DNA from: Akkermansiaceae bacterium
Lineage (GTDB): Bacteria; Verrucomicrobiota; Verrucomicrobiia; Verrucomicrobiales; Akkermansiaceae
DNA: 43,019 nt
Direction of reading: 5' to 3'
NCBI GenBank assembly: GCA_030725745.1
Contig: JANRFH010000006.1
Coordinates: forward strand, 1 to 43,019
The stretch's first letter is position 1. Each line of letters starts with the position of its first letter. The notes beneath the pieces are model-generated. The model had not been told where the DNA came from. It ran no database searches and worked only from the letters and a program-made list of their open reading frames with translations. Shown here piece by piece: positions 33,180-41,707 of the stretch. Both the position numbers and the translations under genes were made by a program.

Positions 33180-33884
33180 ATGAAACGTTTCAAGAAAAGG
33201 CTGATGTTATTAGGAAAAATTCTCGGTTTTCTGGGTTTGACCGGGTGCGTCCCGGCAATGAGCGGCACGGAGAAAATCGAGAAGGTTCGGGACGGCAGCG
33301 CGAACCCTAAGATCTCCGTTCTATTCATCGGAAACAGCTACAGCTTCGGAGTTCCGAGGGCGTTTGCGAAGCTATCGCGTGCGAAGGGAAAGCATGTTTC
33401 CGTGAAGCAATCGACGATCGGTGGCTGGAGCTTGGAGAAGCACATGACGCAGCCTGAGACCTTGGAAAAGCTGCACAGCCGCAATTGGGATGTGGTGGTG
33501 ATCCAAGATCATTCGCTGAATCCCGGCAGCTCTGAGGAGAACCGCCGTGAGGTCATGGATCCTGGTGTGAAATTTTTCGCCGATGAGGCACGCGCGATGG
33601 GAGCGATGCCGCTTCTCTACCAAACTTGGGGGCGGCGGGATGGTTATCCACCTTCCCAGGGCAAGGATTTCTTCGAAATGAACGAGCGTGTGAGAATGGG
33701 CTATCGCAACGCCTCGGCGCAGGCTGGAGGGATTGCCATTGTGCCGGCGGGAGATGCTTGGGAACGTGAATTCAAAGCAGGTAGAGGCATAGGGCTCTAT
33801 CACGAAGACGGCAGTCACCCGAGTGCGGCGGGCGATAAAGTCACTGCGGCCGAGTTCTACCGAGTGATCTTCGGGGGAGAGTGA
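33180..33884 (+). CDS. SGNH/GDSL-type hydrolase lipoprotein
   Basis: Likely envelope-anchored esterase or deacylase. A lipoprotein signal ends in the lipobox LTGC (Cys23 in the 234-residue form beginning MKRFKKRLMLLGKI). The mature protein has the block I motif LFIGNSYSFG (nucleophile Ser53), a VVVIQDHSLNPGSS segment, and block V DGSHPSAAG near the C-terminus with the catalytic Asp-x-x-His. The reading frame is open upstream to 33099, but only the 33180 start gives a clean lipoprotein signal. It follows a membrane acyltransferase on the same strand and ends at a strong hairpin terminator. Confidence 0.82.
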   Translation: MKRFKKRLMLLGKILGFLGLTGCVPAMSGTEKIEKVRDGSANPKISVLFIGNSYSFGVPRAFAKLSRAKGKHVSVKQSTIGGWSLEKHMTQPETLEKLHSRNWDVVVIQDHSLNPGSSEENRREVMDPGVKFFADEARAMGAMPLLYQTWGRRDGYPPSQGKDFFEMNERVRMGYRNASAQAGGIAIVPAGDAWEREFKAGRGIGLYHEDGSHPSAAGDKVTAAEFYRVIFGGE

Positions 33885-33902
33885 TTCCAGGAAAATGAAA
33901 AA

Positions 33903-33933
33903 GCGGACTACCCGTTGAGGTAGTCCGCCTTTT
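33903..33933. terminator. Bidirectional terminator between SGNH gene and gapA
   Basis: A perfect 10-bp stem (GCGGACTACC at 33903-33912 with GGTAGTCCGC at 33919-33928) and 6-base loop. It is flanked by an A-run on the left (from about 33891) and a T-run on the right, so it can stop transcripts from both convergent genes. Confidence 0.9.
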
Positions 33934-33976
33934 GAAAAACAGGATGTACGCCGCCTGAAGGCAGCGCTCCGTTTGG

Positions 33977-35105
<1,129 letters not shown>

Positions 35106-35146
35106 TACCTCGCTTAGTTAGCTTGAACCCTGCCAAAATAGGGGGG

Positions 35147-36121
35147 TCAGGAAGAAAAAATGACTTTGTAGGCGTGATTTTCCTCAAGGATACGTGAGCG
35201 CAGGCCGAGGGAATCGAGATGCGCTTCGTAGGGAAGCTGGCGGTTCGCGACGAGGAGGAGGGTGCCGCCGCGCTTCAACGAGGCTGCAGCAGTGGTGAGG
35301 AATGCCTTACCGAGATCGATGTCTTTCGACTGCGCGGTGTGGAAAGGTGGGTTGGTGATGATGTGATCGTATTTTTCCGGTAGCCCGGTAGAAACGTCGT
35401 GCCAGTGGAAGGCGGCTTTTGCGGAAAGATTTTTCCGGGCACAGTCGAGGGCGCGGGAGTCGGCTTCGAAAAGGTCAACGCGCTCGATGCGGGAGGATTT
35501 TTCCAGCGCTATCCGGCTTAGATATCCCCAGCCCGCGCCGAGATCGGCGACGTTTCCGCGCAGCGAGGGGGGAAGGTGTGCTGCAAGAAGTTCGGAGCCG
35601 GGATCGATGCGACCCGAGCTGAAGACGCCGGGCTGGGTGAAAAATCCAGAGCCAGGTATTTCATAAAATCCTTCGAGTTCACGCCATTCATTGAGCAGAT
35701 CGGCCTGCCATGGAGTTTTGTTAGATACGGCGAAGGCGCGGCATTTGTTTTTCGAAACGGAAGCTAGGAGTGGGGACGCGCGGGAGATTTCTTTTTCGTA
35801 ACGGGAAGCGCCTGCGGTATTGGCGAGGGCGGTGATGAGCACGCCACCGGGCGCTAACAAATCATGGGCGCGTGCGAATCCAGCGAGGATCTCGCCTTTG
35901 GATTTCCCGGGGAGGAAAAGGATGGTGGAGAACTTGCCGGTCGGCTGATCGGTTAGCGGCATCCCGGCGGCTTCGCATTGCACAGCGAGAGGCTTGAGAG
36001 GCTGCCATGCGGTGAGTGGCGGGAGGTCGGGATGGGGTTCCGCTCCGAGGAAAAGGATTTCGCCGGATGGGGGCTGAAACTCGCGATACGCGAGGACAAG
36101 GGTTTCCAGGGCGGGATTCAT
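35147..36121 (-). CDS. rsmC: RsmC-type rRNA guanine-N2 methyltransferase
   Basis: Probable SAM-dependent methyltransferase acting on 16S rRNA (RsmC) or a sister RlmG-type target. In 324 residues, the N-terminal half is a degenerate methyltransferase-like domain (about 1-165). The C-terminal half is the active one, with the SAM-binding NVADLGAGWGYLSRIAL (about residue 195) and the N-P-P-F-H catalytic motif in HIITNPPFHTAQ. GTLLLVANRQLPYE is also typical. The ATG at 36121 overlaps the hemA stop (ATGA), so it is translationally coupled. Start chosen on that overlap; a GTG 14 codons upstream would invade hemA. Confidence 0.85.
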   Translation of the reverse strand: MNPALETLVLAYREFQPPSGEILFLGAEPHPDLPPLTAWQPLKPLAVQCEAAGMPLTDQPTGKFSTILFLPGKSKGEILAGFARAHDLLAPGGVLITALANTAGASRYEKEISRASPLLASVSKNKCRAFAVSNKTPWQADLLNEWRELEGFYEIPGSGFFTQPGVFSSGRIDPGSELLAAHLPPSLRGNVADLGAGWGYLSRIALEKSSRIERVDLFEADSRALDCARKNLSAKAAFHWHDVSTGLPEKYDHIITNPPFHTAQSKDIDLGKAFLTTAAASLKRGGTLLLVANRQLPYEAHLDSLGLRSRILEENHAYKVIFSS

Positions 36122-37110
36122 CGCAGCAGCTTCTCCAGCTCCGCCTCGATGATTTTTTCGCACTCAAGGATCTGTTGGAGGCGGCGGCTCTTCGCCTCTT
36201 CGGCTAGCTGCTCGAGGGCATCGATGTCGTAGAGATAGACCTCTTCAATTTCGCCGACGGCGGCATCGATGTCGCGCGGGACAGCGATATCGATGAGGAA
36301 TAGCGGCCTGAATTTCCGGGCACGGCGGACAGATTCAATCTCCTCTGCGTGGATGATCGTGTGCGGCGCTCCGGTGGATGAAATGACAACATCCACATCT
36401 TTGAGCACCGGCAACCAGTCATCGAAACGCACGGCGCGGCCATTCATTTCTGCTGCGAGCTCGACGGCGCGGTCATGGGTGCGGTTTGCAACGATGACCG
36501 ACTTCGCCCCGCGTGAAACGAGCGCCTGTGCAGTGAGGCGGCTCATCTCCCCTGCCCCGAGTACCATCACCTCGCTGTCCTTGAGGTGCCCGAAAATTTT
36601 CTCCGCAAGCTCCACTGCGACGTTCCCGATAGAGGTCGAGCCCTCTTGGATGGATGTCTGGGTGCGGACTTTTTTGCCGACGCTGAAGGCTTTCTGAAAC
36701 AGTTTATTGAGTATCCCGCCAGTTGTCCCAGCGGCATGGGCGGCACTGTAGGCCTGCTTCACTTGGCCGAAGATTTCCGTTTCCCCGAGCAACATGGAAT
36801 CCAGCCCGCTGACCACCTTGCAAAGGTGGCGCGCAGCCTCGGCCTTCTCATGGCGGTAAAAAGGCTCTTCGTGGCCATGGACTTTATCCGCCAGAAAAAG
36901 TTCTAACTTCTGCATCGTGGCGCTTGCACTTTCCGCAGCGAGGTAAAATTCCGTCCGGTTGCAGGTGGAGACGACAACCCCCTCCGGCGCACCGACCATC
37001 TCAAGTAGATTTAGCGATGCCTCACCCAGCTTGGTGTTTCCCACGGCAAACCGCTCTCGCACCTCGACCGGTGCGGTTTTGTGATTCAGTCCCAGACAAA
37101 CGAGTTCCAT
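36118..37110 (-). CDS. hemA: Glutamyl-tRNA reductase (short form)
   Basis: First committed step of C5-pathway haem synthesis: reduces glutamyl-tRNA to glutamate-1-semialdehyde. In 330 residues, MELVCLGLNHKTAPVEVRE opens the catalytic domain, the nucleophile Cys50 is in VVSTCNRTEFYLA, and the NADPH domain shows VMVLGAGEMSRLTAQAL and VIVANRTHDRAVELA. It stops around the end of the linker helix, so the C-terminal dimerisation domain present in the roughly 420-residue E. coli enzyme is missing or much reduced. The ATG (37108-37110) overlaps the upstream ccsA-like stop by one base (TGATG), and rsmC overlaps its own stop. Confidence 0.93.
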   Translation of the reverse strand: MELVCLGLNHKTAPVEVRERFAVGNTKLGEASLNLLEMVGAPEGVVVSTCNRTEFYLAAESASATMQKLELFLADKVHGHEEPFYRHEKAEAARHLCKVVSGLDSMLLGETEIFGQVKQAYSAAHAAGTTGGILNKLFQKAFSVGKKVRTQTSIQEGSTSIGNVAVELAEKIFGHLKDSEVMVLGAGEMSRLTAQALVSRGAKSVIVANRTHDRAVELAAEMNGRAVRFDDWLPVLKDVDVVISSTGAPHTIIHAEEIESVRRARKFRPLFLIDIAVPRDIDAAVGEIEEVYLYDIDALEQLAEEAKSRRLQQILECEKIIEAELEKLLR

Positions 37111-37880
37111 CAGACAAATGCAAAAACCACGAGAGAGAGGACAAACAAGGCAACCGCGCCCAGCGAAAATCTCCGCCCGGTGATGCCGCGCACGCGTTTC
37201 ACAACCATCAGGGCGATGTATGCGCTCCAGACACCGGTCGCGACGAAGACATGCTTCCATGCCCCGGGATTTTCATGTGGCATGAGAATTCCTGCAATCA
37301 GACCGATGGTTAGAAGAAACATCCCGAGCCACAGGAGCCTTTCCAAAGAAACCAGAAGTTCGCGCACCGGCGGCAGGAAGCGGAAGAGCCCACCCTTGAG
37401 ATGATGCTCTTTTAGTTGGCGATCCAGAACCAGAAACATCACCCCGGCAACTGCGGCGAGTGCCAACGCACCGTAAGCAAGAACCGACATCGCCGCATGG
37501 GTTTCTCCCCAATGAGTCGTGCCAGTGATCCTTTCCGGATTCGCTGCGAGCTTGCCCGGCAAAAGCGCAAAACCCTGAAATAGAGCCACCAGCGGCGCGG
37601 TGAAAACTCCGAGCAGAGAAATGCGATACATGGGCCCCACCAGCAGGTAAAACAAGGTCAGCGACCACGCGAGGAAGACCGCGATCTCAGCGATGCTGCG
37701 CAGTGGGCAAGCGGCCCTCATTTCCCCGCGGATGCCAAGATATCCGAGCTGGCAGAGGAAAACCCCGATCATCCACCAAGCAGTCCACTGACTGCGGCGT
37801 CCATGACGCAGCACCGCCAGCCCTCCGGCACCAGCCATGAGAGCGAGAAATGTCGCAGCGATGAGGAACCAACGATCCAC
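37110..37880 (-). CDS. CcsA/HemX-like cytochrome c assembly membrane protein
   Basis: Polytopic inner-membrane protein of the cytochrome c assembly (CcmC/CcmF/CcsA) superfamily, which handles haem for cytochrome c or, as HemX, is linked to HemA level. In 256 residues about eight helices are visible. The central TGTTHWGETHAAMSVLAYGALALAAVAG carries conserved histidines, and a later His lies in GILMPHENPGAWKHVFVATGVWSAYI. The long WWD motif of CcmC is not obvious, which favours the HemX side. The start is GTG (MDRWFLIAA). Adjacency to hemA with a one-base overlap matches the hemA-hemX arrangement. 48 bases separate it from the SUMF1 gene upstream. Confidence 0.8.
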   Translation of the reverse strand: MDRWFLIAATFLALMAGAGGLAVLRHGRRSQWTAWWMIGVFLCQLGYLGIRGEMRAACPLRSIAEIAVFLAWSLTLFYLLVGPMYRISLLGVFTAPLVALFQGFALLPGKLAANPERITGTTHWGETHAAMSVLAYGALALAAVAGVMFLVLDRQLKEHHLKGGLFRFLPPVRELLVSLERLLWLGMFLLTIGLIAGILMPHENPGAWKHVFVATGVWSAYIALMVVKRVRGITGRRFSLGAVALFVLSLVVFAFV

Positions 37881-37928
37881 GCCCCATCCATCGCCCGTCC
37901 GCCGCCATGATGCAAGACCTTCTGGGTG

Positions 37929-38762
37929 CTACTCCATTTCAAAAACGATACGGAAGCCCTGGTTTGGCAGCGAGGCGGTGCGGAACATTCTGCCCATATC
38001 GAGGAGATTGTAGAAATGGCAAGTGCCCGCCGAGCACCACCAGGAGCCTCCGCGCCCGCAGATTTTCCGCTCCATATCCTTCGCATCCATCCATACCGGA
38101 TACCCCTCACAATACTCGAAGACGTTGCCGATCACATCATAGAGCCCCCATGTGTTCGGGGGAAAACTTCGCACAGGAGCCGTCAGCACAAAGCCGTCTT
38201 CACGCGTGTTTTTCCGGTGGTTTTCGCCATTCCAAATATTCGCGTGCTTCGCTTCGATTTCACCGCCCCAAGGATAAAGCGTCTTCGCCCCGGCACGTGC
38301 GGCGACCTCCCATTCGTCGAAATGTGGCAAGCGCCCACCCGCCCATTTGCAGTACGCCCGCGCGTCCTCACCGGAAATCTGTGTGACCGGATGATCCGGC
38401 AAATCCGCAGCCACCTGCCCATCGGCGCCGAAGGGATGCCGCCAGTCCGCTCCCTCAATTTTCTTCCACACCCATTCCGCATCGCCCTCGCCACCCACGA
38501 GGCTCCAGCCATTCCGCTCTGCATGGGTGACATATCCAGTGGCTTCCACGAAGGCCGCGAACTGTGCATTCGTCGTCTCAGCATCAGCGATGCGGAAGCC
38601 CTTGGTCTCGAAAACGTGCGGCTTATTCAGCGAATGATCCTGCGAGCCGAGCTCATATTTCCCGGCAGGGACGGTGACCAGCCTGTGACCGTGCGGCTCG
38701 CCCACGGCCTCTCCCTGACAGATCGCAGAGAGGCCGAGAAAAACGATGACGGGAAGTTTCAT
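37929..38762 (-). CDS. Exported formylglycine-generating-enzyme-like (SUMF1) protein
   Basis: SUMF1/FGE-sulfatase domain protein of 277 residues with a signal peptide (MKLPVIVFLGLSAICQGEA). The fold is complete: LVTVPAGKYELGS, ETTNAQFAAFVEATGY, HPVTQISGEDARAYCKWAGGRLPHFDEWEVAAR, LYPWGGE, APVRSFPPNTWGLYDVIGNVFEYCEG, and the final GRGGSWWCSAGTCHFYN with GFRI. Unlike most bacterial SUMF1 proteins it keeps both active-site cysteines with the enzyme's spacing (C-x4-C, Cys243 and Cys248). It could therefore convert a sulfatase Cys or Ser to formylglycine, but export would place it outside the cytoplasm. No sulfatase gene lies in the window. Nine bases follow the upstream paralogue gene. Confidence 0.88.
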   Translation of the reverse strand: MKLPVIVFLGLSAICQGEAVGEPHGHRLVTVPAGKYELGSQDHSLNKPHVFETKGFRIADAETTNAQFAAFVEATGYVTHAERNGWSLVGGEGDAEWVWKKIEGADWRHPFGADGQVAADLPDHPVTQISGEDARAYCKWAGGRLPHFDEWEVAARAGAKTLYPWGGEIEAKHANIWNGENHRKNTREDGFVLTAPVRSFPPNTWGLYDVIGNVFEYCEGYPVWMDAKDMERKICGRGGSWWCSAGTCHFYNLLDMGRMFRTASLPNQGFRIVFEME

Positions 38763-38771
38763 CGATCCGCG

Positions 38772-39650
38772 TCAGTGTTCGGAAATCCATTTCTCAGCAG
38801 CAGCCCTCACTCCATCCCGCAGCGGACGTGAATATGGGATTTCCACCTCAACGTATTCATAATGACGGACGCCGGAAATCGGATCGGTCAGGATAGAAGA
38901 GTCATCGGCTTGGTCATTCGCGGAAAGTCCGTTTTCCTCCGCCTGCTTCCGAAGGCCTTTCACGTATGCCTTTTCAAAATCCGTAGCCAGATACGGCGCG
39001 TATTTCTGCTCTCTCATCAGCAGTGCTATTAGCGAAACGAGATCCCGTTGGGCGATGCGTGAGCAGTTCAGTTTCGTGCGGCGCTCCCGGACAGCATCCG
39101 GCTCATTCTCATCATATTCATGATCCATGATAGACGCATACCACCCGGAGACTTCCGGAGGAGCACCACCTTCCTTCGCTTTGTTGATCGCAGTAACCAG
39201 CCTTTCCTCAAGAGCCAACAGCTCCGGAAGAGCTTCGATAGCGGAAGTTCTTTTAATGATGTCGAAAAGGAACGAGTTCAACGACATAGGATCCGCACCG
39301 TAGCAGTCGCCCATTTCCTCCATCTCCTTATCCGCGTTTTTATCAGGCTGCGGTGTCACCGGCTCCCTCGTCAGGTCGATTTCACCAAGCCGCTTACGCA
39401 CCGCTGGGACAATGCTATCGCGGTTGGAATTGATGAGAGCGATATTTCCATCAGAGAAATAAGCGCCTGAGTAATCCTGAATCTGAAAAGCCTTGAAGGG
39501 GACCTCCTGCGTTGTCATCAGCACATCGCAGACCTGTGAATAGGAGCCAGGAGCAGAAATGAGTTGGTTTAGGTATGCGGTTCCCGTTTCCGCAAAAGCA
39601 GGCTGAACGGCGATCAGAAAGGCAGCGGCAAAAGGTAAATGGCGTTTCAT
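38772..39650 (-). CDS. Exported paralogue A, function unknown
   Basis: Not recognised. The 292 residues start with a signal peptide (MKRHLPFAAAFLIAVQPAFA). The mature part includes LISAPGSYSQVCDVLMTTQEVP, a GDCYGADPMSLNSFLFDIIKRTSAIEALPEL block, QRDLVSLIALLMREQKYAPYLATDFEKAYVKGLR and the end VEIPYSRPLRDGVRAAAEKWISEH. It is closely related along its whole length to the next gene, and shares its signal peptide end and C-terminal segment. No catalytic motif is evident. Helix-rich, likely periplasmic. It starts at 39650 (ATG), where the frame opens further upstream without support. It is followed 9 bases later by the SUMF1 gene. Confidence 0.82.
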   Translation of the reverse strand: MKRHLPFAAAFLIAVQPAFAETGTAYLNQLISAPGSYSQVCDVLMTTQEVPFKAFQIQDYSGAYFSDGNIALINSNRDSIVPAVRKRLGEIDLTREPVTPQPDKNADKEMEEMGDCYGADPMSLNSFLFDIIKRTSAIEALPELLALEERLVTAINKAKEGGAPPEVSGWYASIMDHEYDENEPDAVRERRTKLNCSRIAQRDLVSLIALLMREQKYAPYLATDFEKAYVKGLRKQAEENGLSANDQADDSSILTDPISGVRHYEYVEVEIPYSRPLRDGVRAAAEKWISEH

Positions 39651-39660
39651 AGGAATCAGG

Positions 39661-39711
39661 GAAATTTCAACTTCCATGCTGCCTTCAATTTCGCGTTTCG
39701 GAAGTAAATTT
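39661..39711 (-). promoter_or_regulatory. Duplicated upstream element of paralogue A
   Basis: Contains the 19-base word GCGTTTCGGAAGTAAATTT (top strand, 39693-39711), plus ATGCTGCCT (39676-39684) and GAAATTTCA (39661-39669), in the same order as upstream of paralogue B. The 19-base word starts 42 bases before the start codon in both cases. Confidence 0.6.
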
Positions 39712-39747
39712 GAGGTAAAAACATGGCGGCGGACGGTGTGCCCCACC

Positions 39748-40638
39748 TCAACGATCCTCCGTATTTTCGGAAATCCATTTCCTTGCTGCCCTCCTCACTC
39801 CGACGCGTAATTGCCGGGAATACGGGATTTCAACATTATGGTAATCGTAGTGGCGAATGCCAGAGATAGGATCGATCTTGATGTGTGAATCGTCTTTCTT
39901 TTCCGGCGCATCCAGCCCCCTCTCGTGTGCCTGCTCGCGCAAACCTTCAACATAAGCCTTCTCGAAATCAGTCGCTAGATAAGGCTCGAATTTCTGCTCA
40001 CGTAGAAGGATCGCGATGAGCATCACGAGATCCCGCTGGACGATACGCGAGCGGTTCAGATCCCTACGGCGTTCAATAGCAGCCGGCGGTTCGTTATCAT
40101 TGTATCCATCGCCGTCGACCAACATGTAGTAGCCTGAAACTTCGGGAAGACTTCCACCCCTCTCAGCGTTTACAATCGACTTAGAGAGATTTGCCTCAAG
40201 GGTCATCAACTCGAGAAGAACTTCAATTGCCTTGGTTCGCTTGACGATTTCCAAAAGGAATGAGTTCAGCGAATACGGATCTGCACCGTAACAATCAGAC
40301 ATCATTCGCTCATTCTTGCTGGCATTGGGATCAGATTTCGGCGACTTCGGTTCTTGCGACAAATCAATCGCACCAAGTCGCAGCCTAATTGCAGGGATAA
40401 GTTCCTCACGGTGAGCTTCCATGAGTTCGATATTGCTGTCGGAAAAGTTCGTCCCGGAATTATCTTGAATCCGAAAGGCTTCGATCGGAATGCCTTCAGA
40501 AATCGATGAAGATATGCATACCTGTGAGTATGAGCCGGGTGCGGTGATCAGCTTGTCGAGAAGGTCAGTTCCCGTCTCCGCAAAGGCGGGCTGGACGGTG
40601 AGCAGGATGGCGGCGGCAAGTGAGAAACGGGTTATCAT
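39748..40638 (-). CDS. Exported paralogue B, function unknown
   Basis: Second copy of the same family: 296 residues with signal peptide MITRFSLAAAILLTVQPAFA and the same blocks (APGSYSQVC, SDCYGADPYSLNSFLLEIVKRTKAIEVL, QRDLVMLIAILLREQKFEPYLATDFEKAYVEGLR, EIPYSRQLRVGVRRAARKWISEN). Shared residues run end to end, so this is a tandem duplication, now diverged. Promoter-region sequence is duplicated too (see 40649-40699). Function unknown; the two copies may be partners or have specialised. The gene is followed by its sister 97 bases later. Confidence 0.82.
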   Translation of the reverse strand: MITRFSLAAAILLTVQPAFAETGTDLLDKLITAPGSYSQVCISSSISEGIPIEAFRIQDNSGTNFSDSNIELMEAHREELIPAIRLRLGAIDLSQEPKSPKSDPNASKNERMMSDCYGADPYSLNSFLLEIVKRTKAIEVLLELMTLEANLSKSIVNAERGGSLPEVSGYYMLVDGDGYNDNEPPAAIERRRDLNRSRIVQRDLVMLIAILLREQKFEPYLATDFEKAYVEGLREQAHERGLDAPEKKDDSHIKIDPISGIRHYDYHNVEIPYSRQLRVGVRRAARKWISENTEDR

Positions 40639-40648
40639 GATGACATTG

Positions 40649-40699
40649 GAAATTTCACCCCCAATGCTGCCTCCATGATGGCGTTTCGGAAGTAAATTT
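40649..40699 (-). promoter_or_regulatory. Duplicated upstream element of paralogue B
   Basis: Identical 19-base word at 40681-40699, with ATGCTGCCT at 40664-40672 and GAAATTTCA at 40649-40657. Spacing to the start codon equals that of paralogue A. Confidence 0.6.
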
Positions 40700-40745
40700 C
40701 CGGAAAATTAAGGGCAGACCCGAACACTGCGGATTTGGAATAAGA

Positions 40746-40803
40746 AAAGCAGGAAGGCAGGAAAAAATCCGAAACCAAATCTCTTTTCCTGCCTTCCTGC
40801 TTT
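40746..40803. terminator. 20-bp perfect inverted repeat after the lipoprotein gene
   Basis: Arms AAAGCAGGAAGGCAGGAAAA (40746-40765) and its exact complement (40784-40803), loop 18 bases. It lies 20 bases after the lipoprotein stop, and a T-rich stretch follows on the lower strand (CTTTTCTTATT), so it can end that transcript. It also resembles a dispersed intergenic palindrome. Confidence 0.7.
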
Positions 40804-40823
40804 CCTCATTCAACCGATCCACC

Positions 40824-41606
40824 TCAGGGAGCTTCAGCGAATGTCTTCGCATTATTTCGCAACTGCTCCTCGCGTGTCTTCCATGGATCGATCCCCTTCT
40901 GCGTGAACACCGCGATGCCGATTACGCCGACATTGCGCGTGTCGCCGGTCTTCAGGTTGGCGTAGGAATTCGACACGCTTGAAAACTCAAACGCCGCAAC
41001 CTTGCTGTAACTTGTTCGGAAGCCATCGATCTCCAAGCTCTCCCCGGGTGCGACCACATAGCCGCGTTTGGAAAAGGTAGCCGTCTTCCCATCCTGCACG
41101 TCCAGCCCATCCACGCTCGCCACGATCTCCAGATCGCTCTTGCTGCGGTTTTTTACGATGATGGAATAATTGCTGCCTTTGCTACCTGCAACCAAGCGCC
41201 TGCCCCAGCCGTTTTCCTTGTAGGTGGGCAAATAACTAAATCCTCCCTTGATGCCCCACTCCACCAAGCCACCGGCCGCCGTCTGCAAAGCACCCACCCG
41301 GTGTGCATTTCCAATCGCATCTACGCCTGCCTTGTCATTGTAGAAAATCGCATCGACCCCCTGCGGCTTAGCGGAGGTGCGGGCGAAATAGGTGTCTTGG
41401 AGTTTCGATTCCTTTTCATCACCCCAGCCAGTGGCGAGGCCGGGGCGTTCCTCGACTTTTCTGGTATCAGGAGAATTCCAAGGAATCTTGCTTGCATCAG
41501 ATTCACTGGAGCGGAGCGGTGTGCCGCCACCCTGTGGCGCACACGAGTTAATAAATACGATCGAGATGAGCAATGCTCCCAACGGCAAAACGAATTTCAG
41601 TTTCAT
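40824..41606 (-). CDS. Lipoprotein, function unknown
   Basis: Not recognised. The 260 residues start with a lipoprotein signal (MKLKFVLPLGALLISIVFINSC, Cys22 in the lipobox I-N-S-C). An unstructured stretch follows, then a domain with VGALQTAAGGLVEWGIKGGF and LVAGSKGSNYSIIVKNRSKSDLEIVASVDGLDVQDGKTATF. It closes with RGYVVAPGESLEIDGFRTSYSKVAAFEFSSVSNSY and NVGVIGIAVF. The beta-rich C-terminal half looks like an immunoglobulin-type or sandwich fold. The ATG sits two bases from the first of three operator-like motifs and faces a BlaI-type repressor and M56 peptidase pair, so it is a likely target of that switch. A hairpin terminator follows. Confidence 0.78.
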   Translation of the reverse strand: MKLKFVLPLGALLISIVFINSCAPQGGGTPLRSSESDASKIPWNSPDTRKVEERPGLATGWGDEKESKLQDTYFARTSAKPQGVDAIFYNDKAGVDAIGNAHRVGALQTAAGGLVEWGIKGGFSYLPTYKENGWGRRLVAGSKGSNYSIIVKNRSKSDLEIVASVDGLDVQDGKTATFSKRGYVVAPGESLEIDGFRTSYSKVAAFEFSSVSNSYANLKTGDTRNVGVIGIAVFTQKGIDPWKTREEQLRNNAKTFAEAP

Positions 41607-41608
41607 AG

Positions 41609-41624
41609 TGCTGGAAAAACAGCA
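41609..41624 (-). promoter_or_regulatory. Candidate BlaI-type operator 1
   Basis: TGCTGGAAAAACAGCA, arms TGCTG and CAGCA around a 6-base centre. Directly in front of the lipoprotein ATG. Confidence 0.55.
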
Positions 41625-41651
41625 TTTAAAATCCACCTCGTCAACTTTAAA

Positions 41652-41667
41652 TGCATTTTTTCCAGCA
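41652..41667 (+). promoter_or_regulatory. Candidate BlaI-type operator 2
   Basis: TGCATTTTTTCCAGCA, matching 14 of 16 positions of the reverse complement of operator 1. In the middle of the divergent gap. Confidence 0.5.
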
Positions 41668-41674
41668 TTTAAGT

Positions 41675-41690
41675 TGCAGTTTTTCTAGCA
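41675..41690 (+). promoter_or_regulatory. Candidate BlaI-type operator 3
   Basis: TGCAGTTTTTCTAGCA, matching 14 of 16 positions of operator 1's reverse complement and exactly 23 bases after operator 2, about two helical turns. It ends 17 bases before the regulator start. Confidence 0.5.
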
Positions 41691-41707
41691 TCTGGCATTT
41701 TCCTCCT

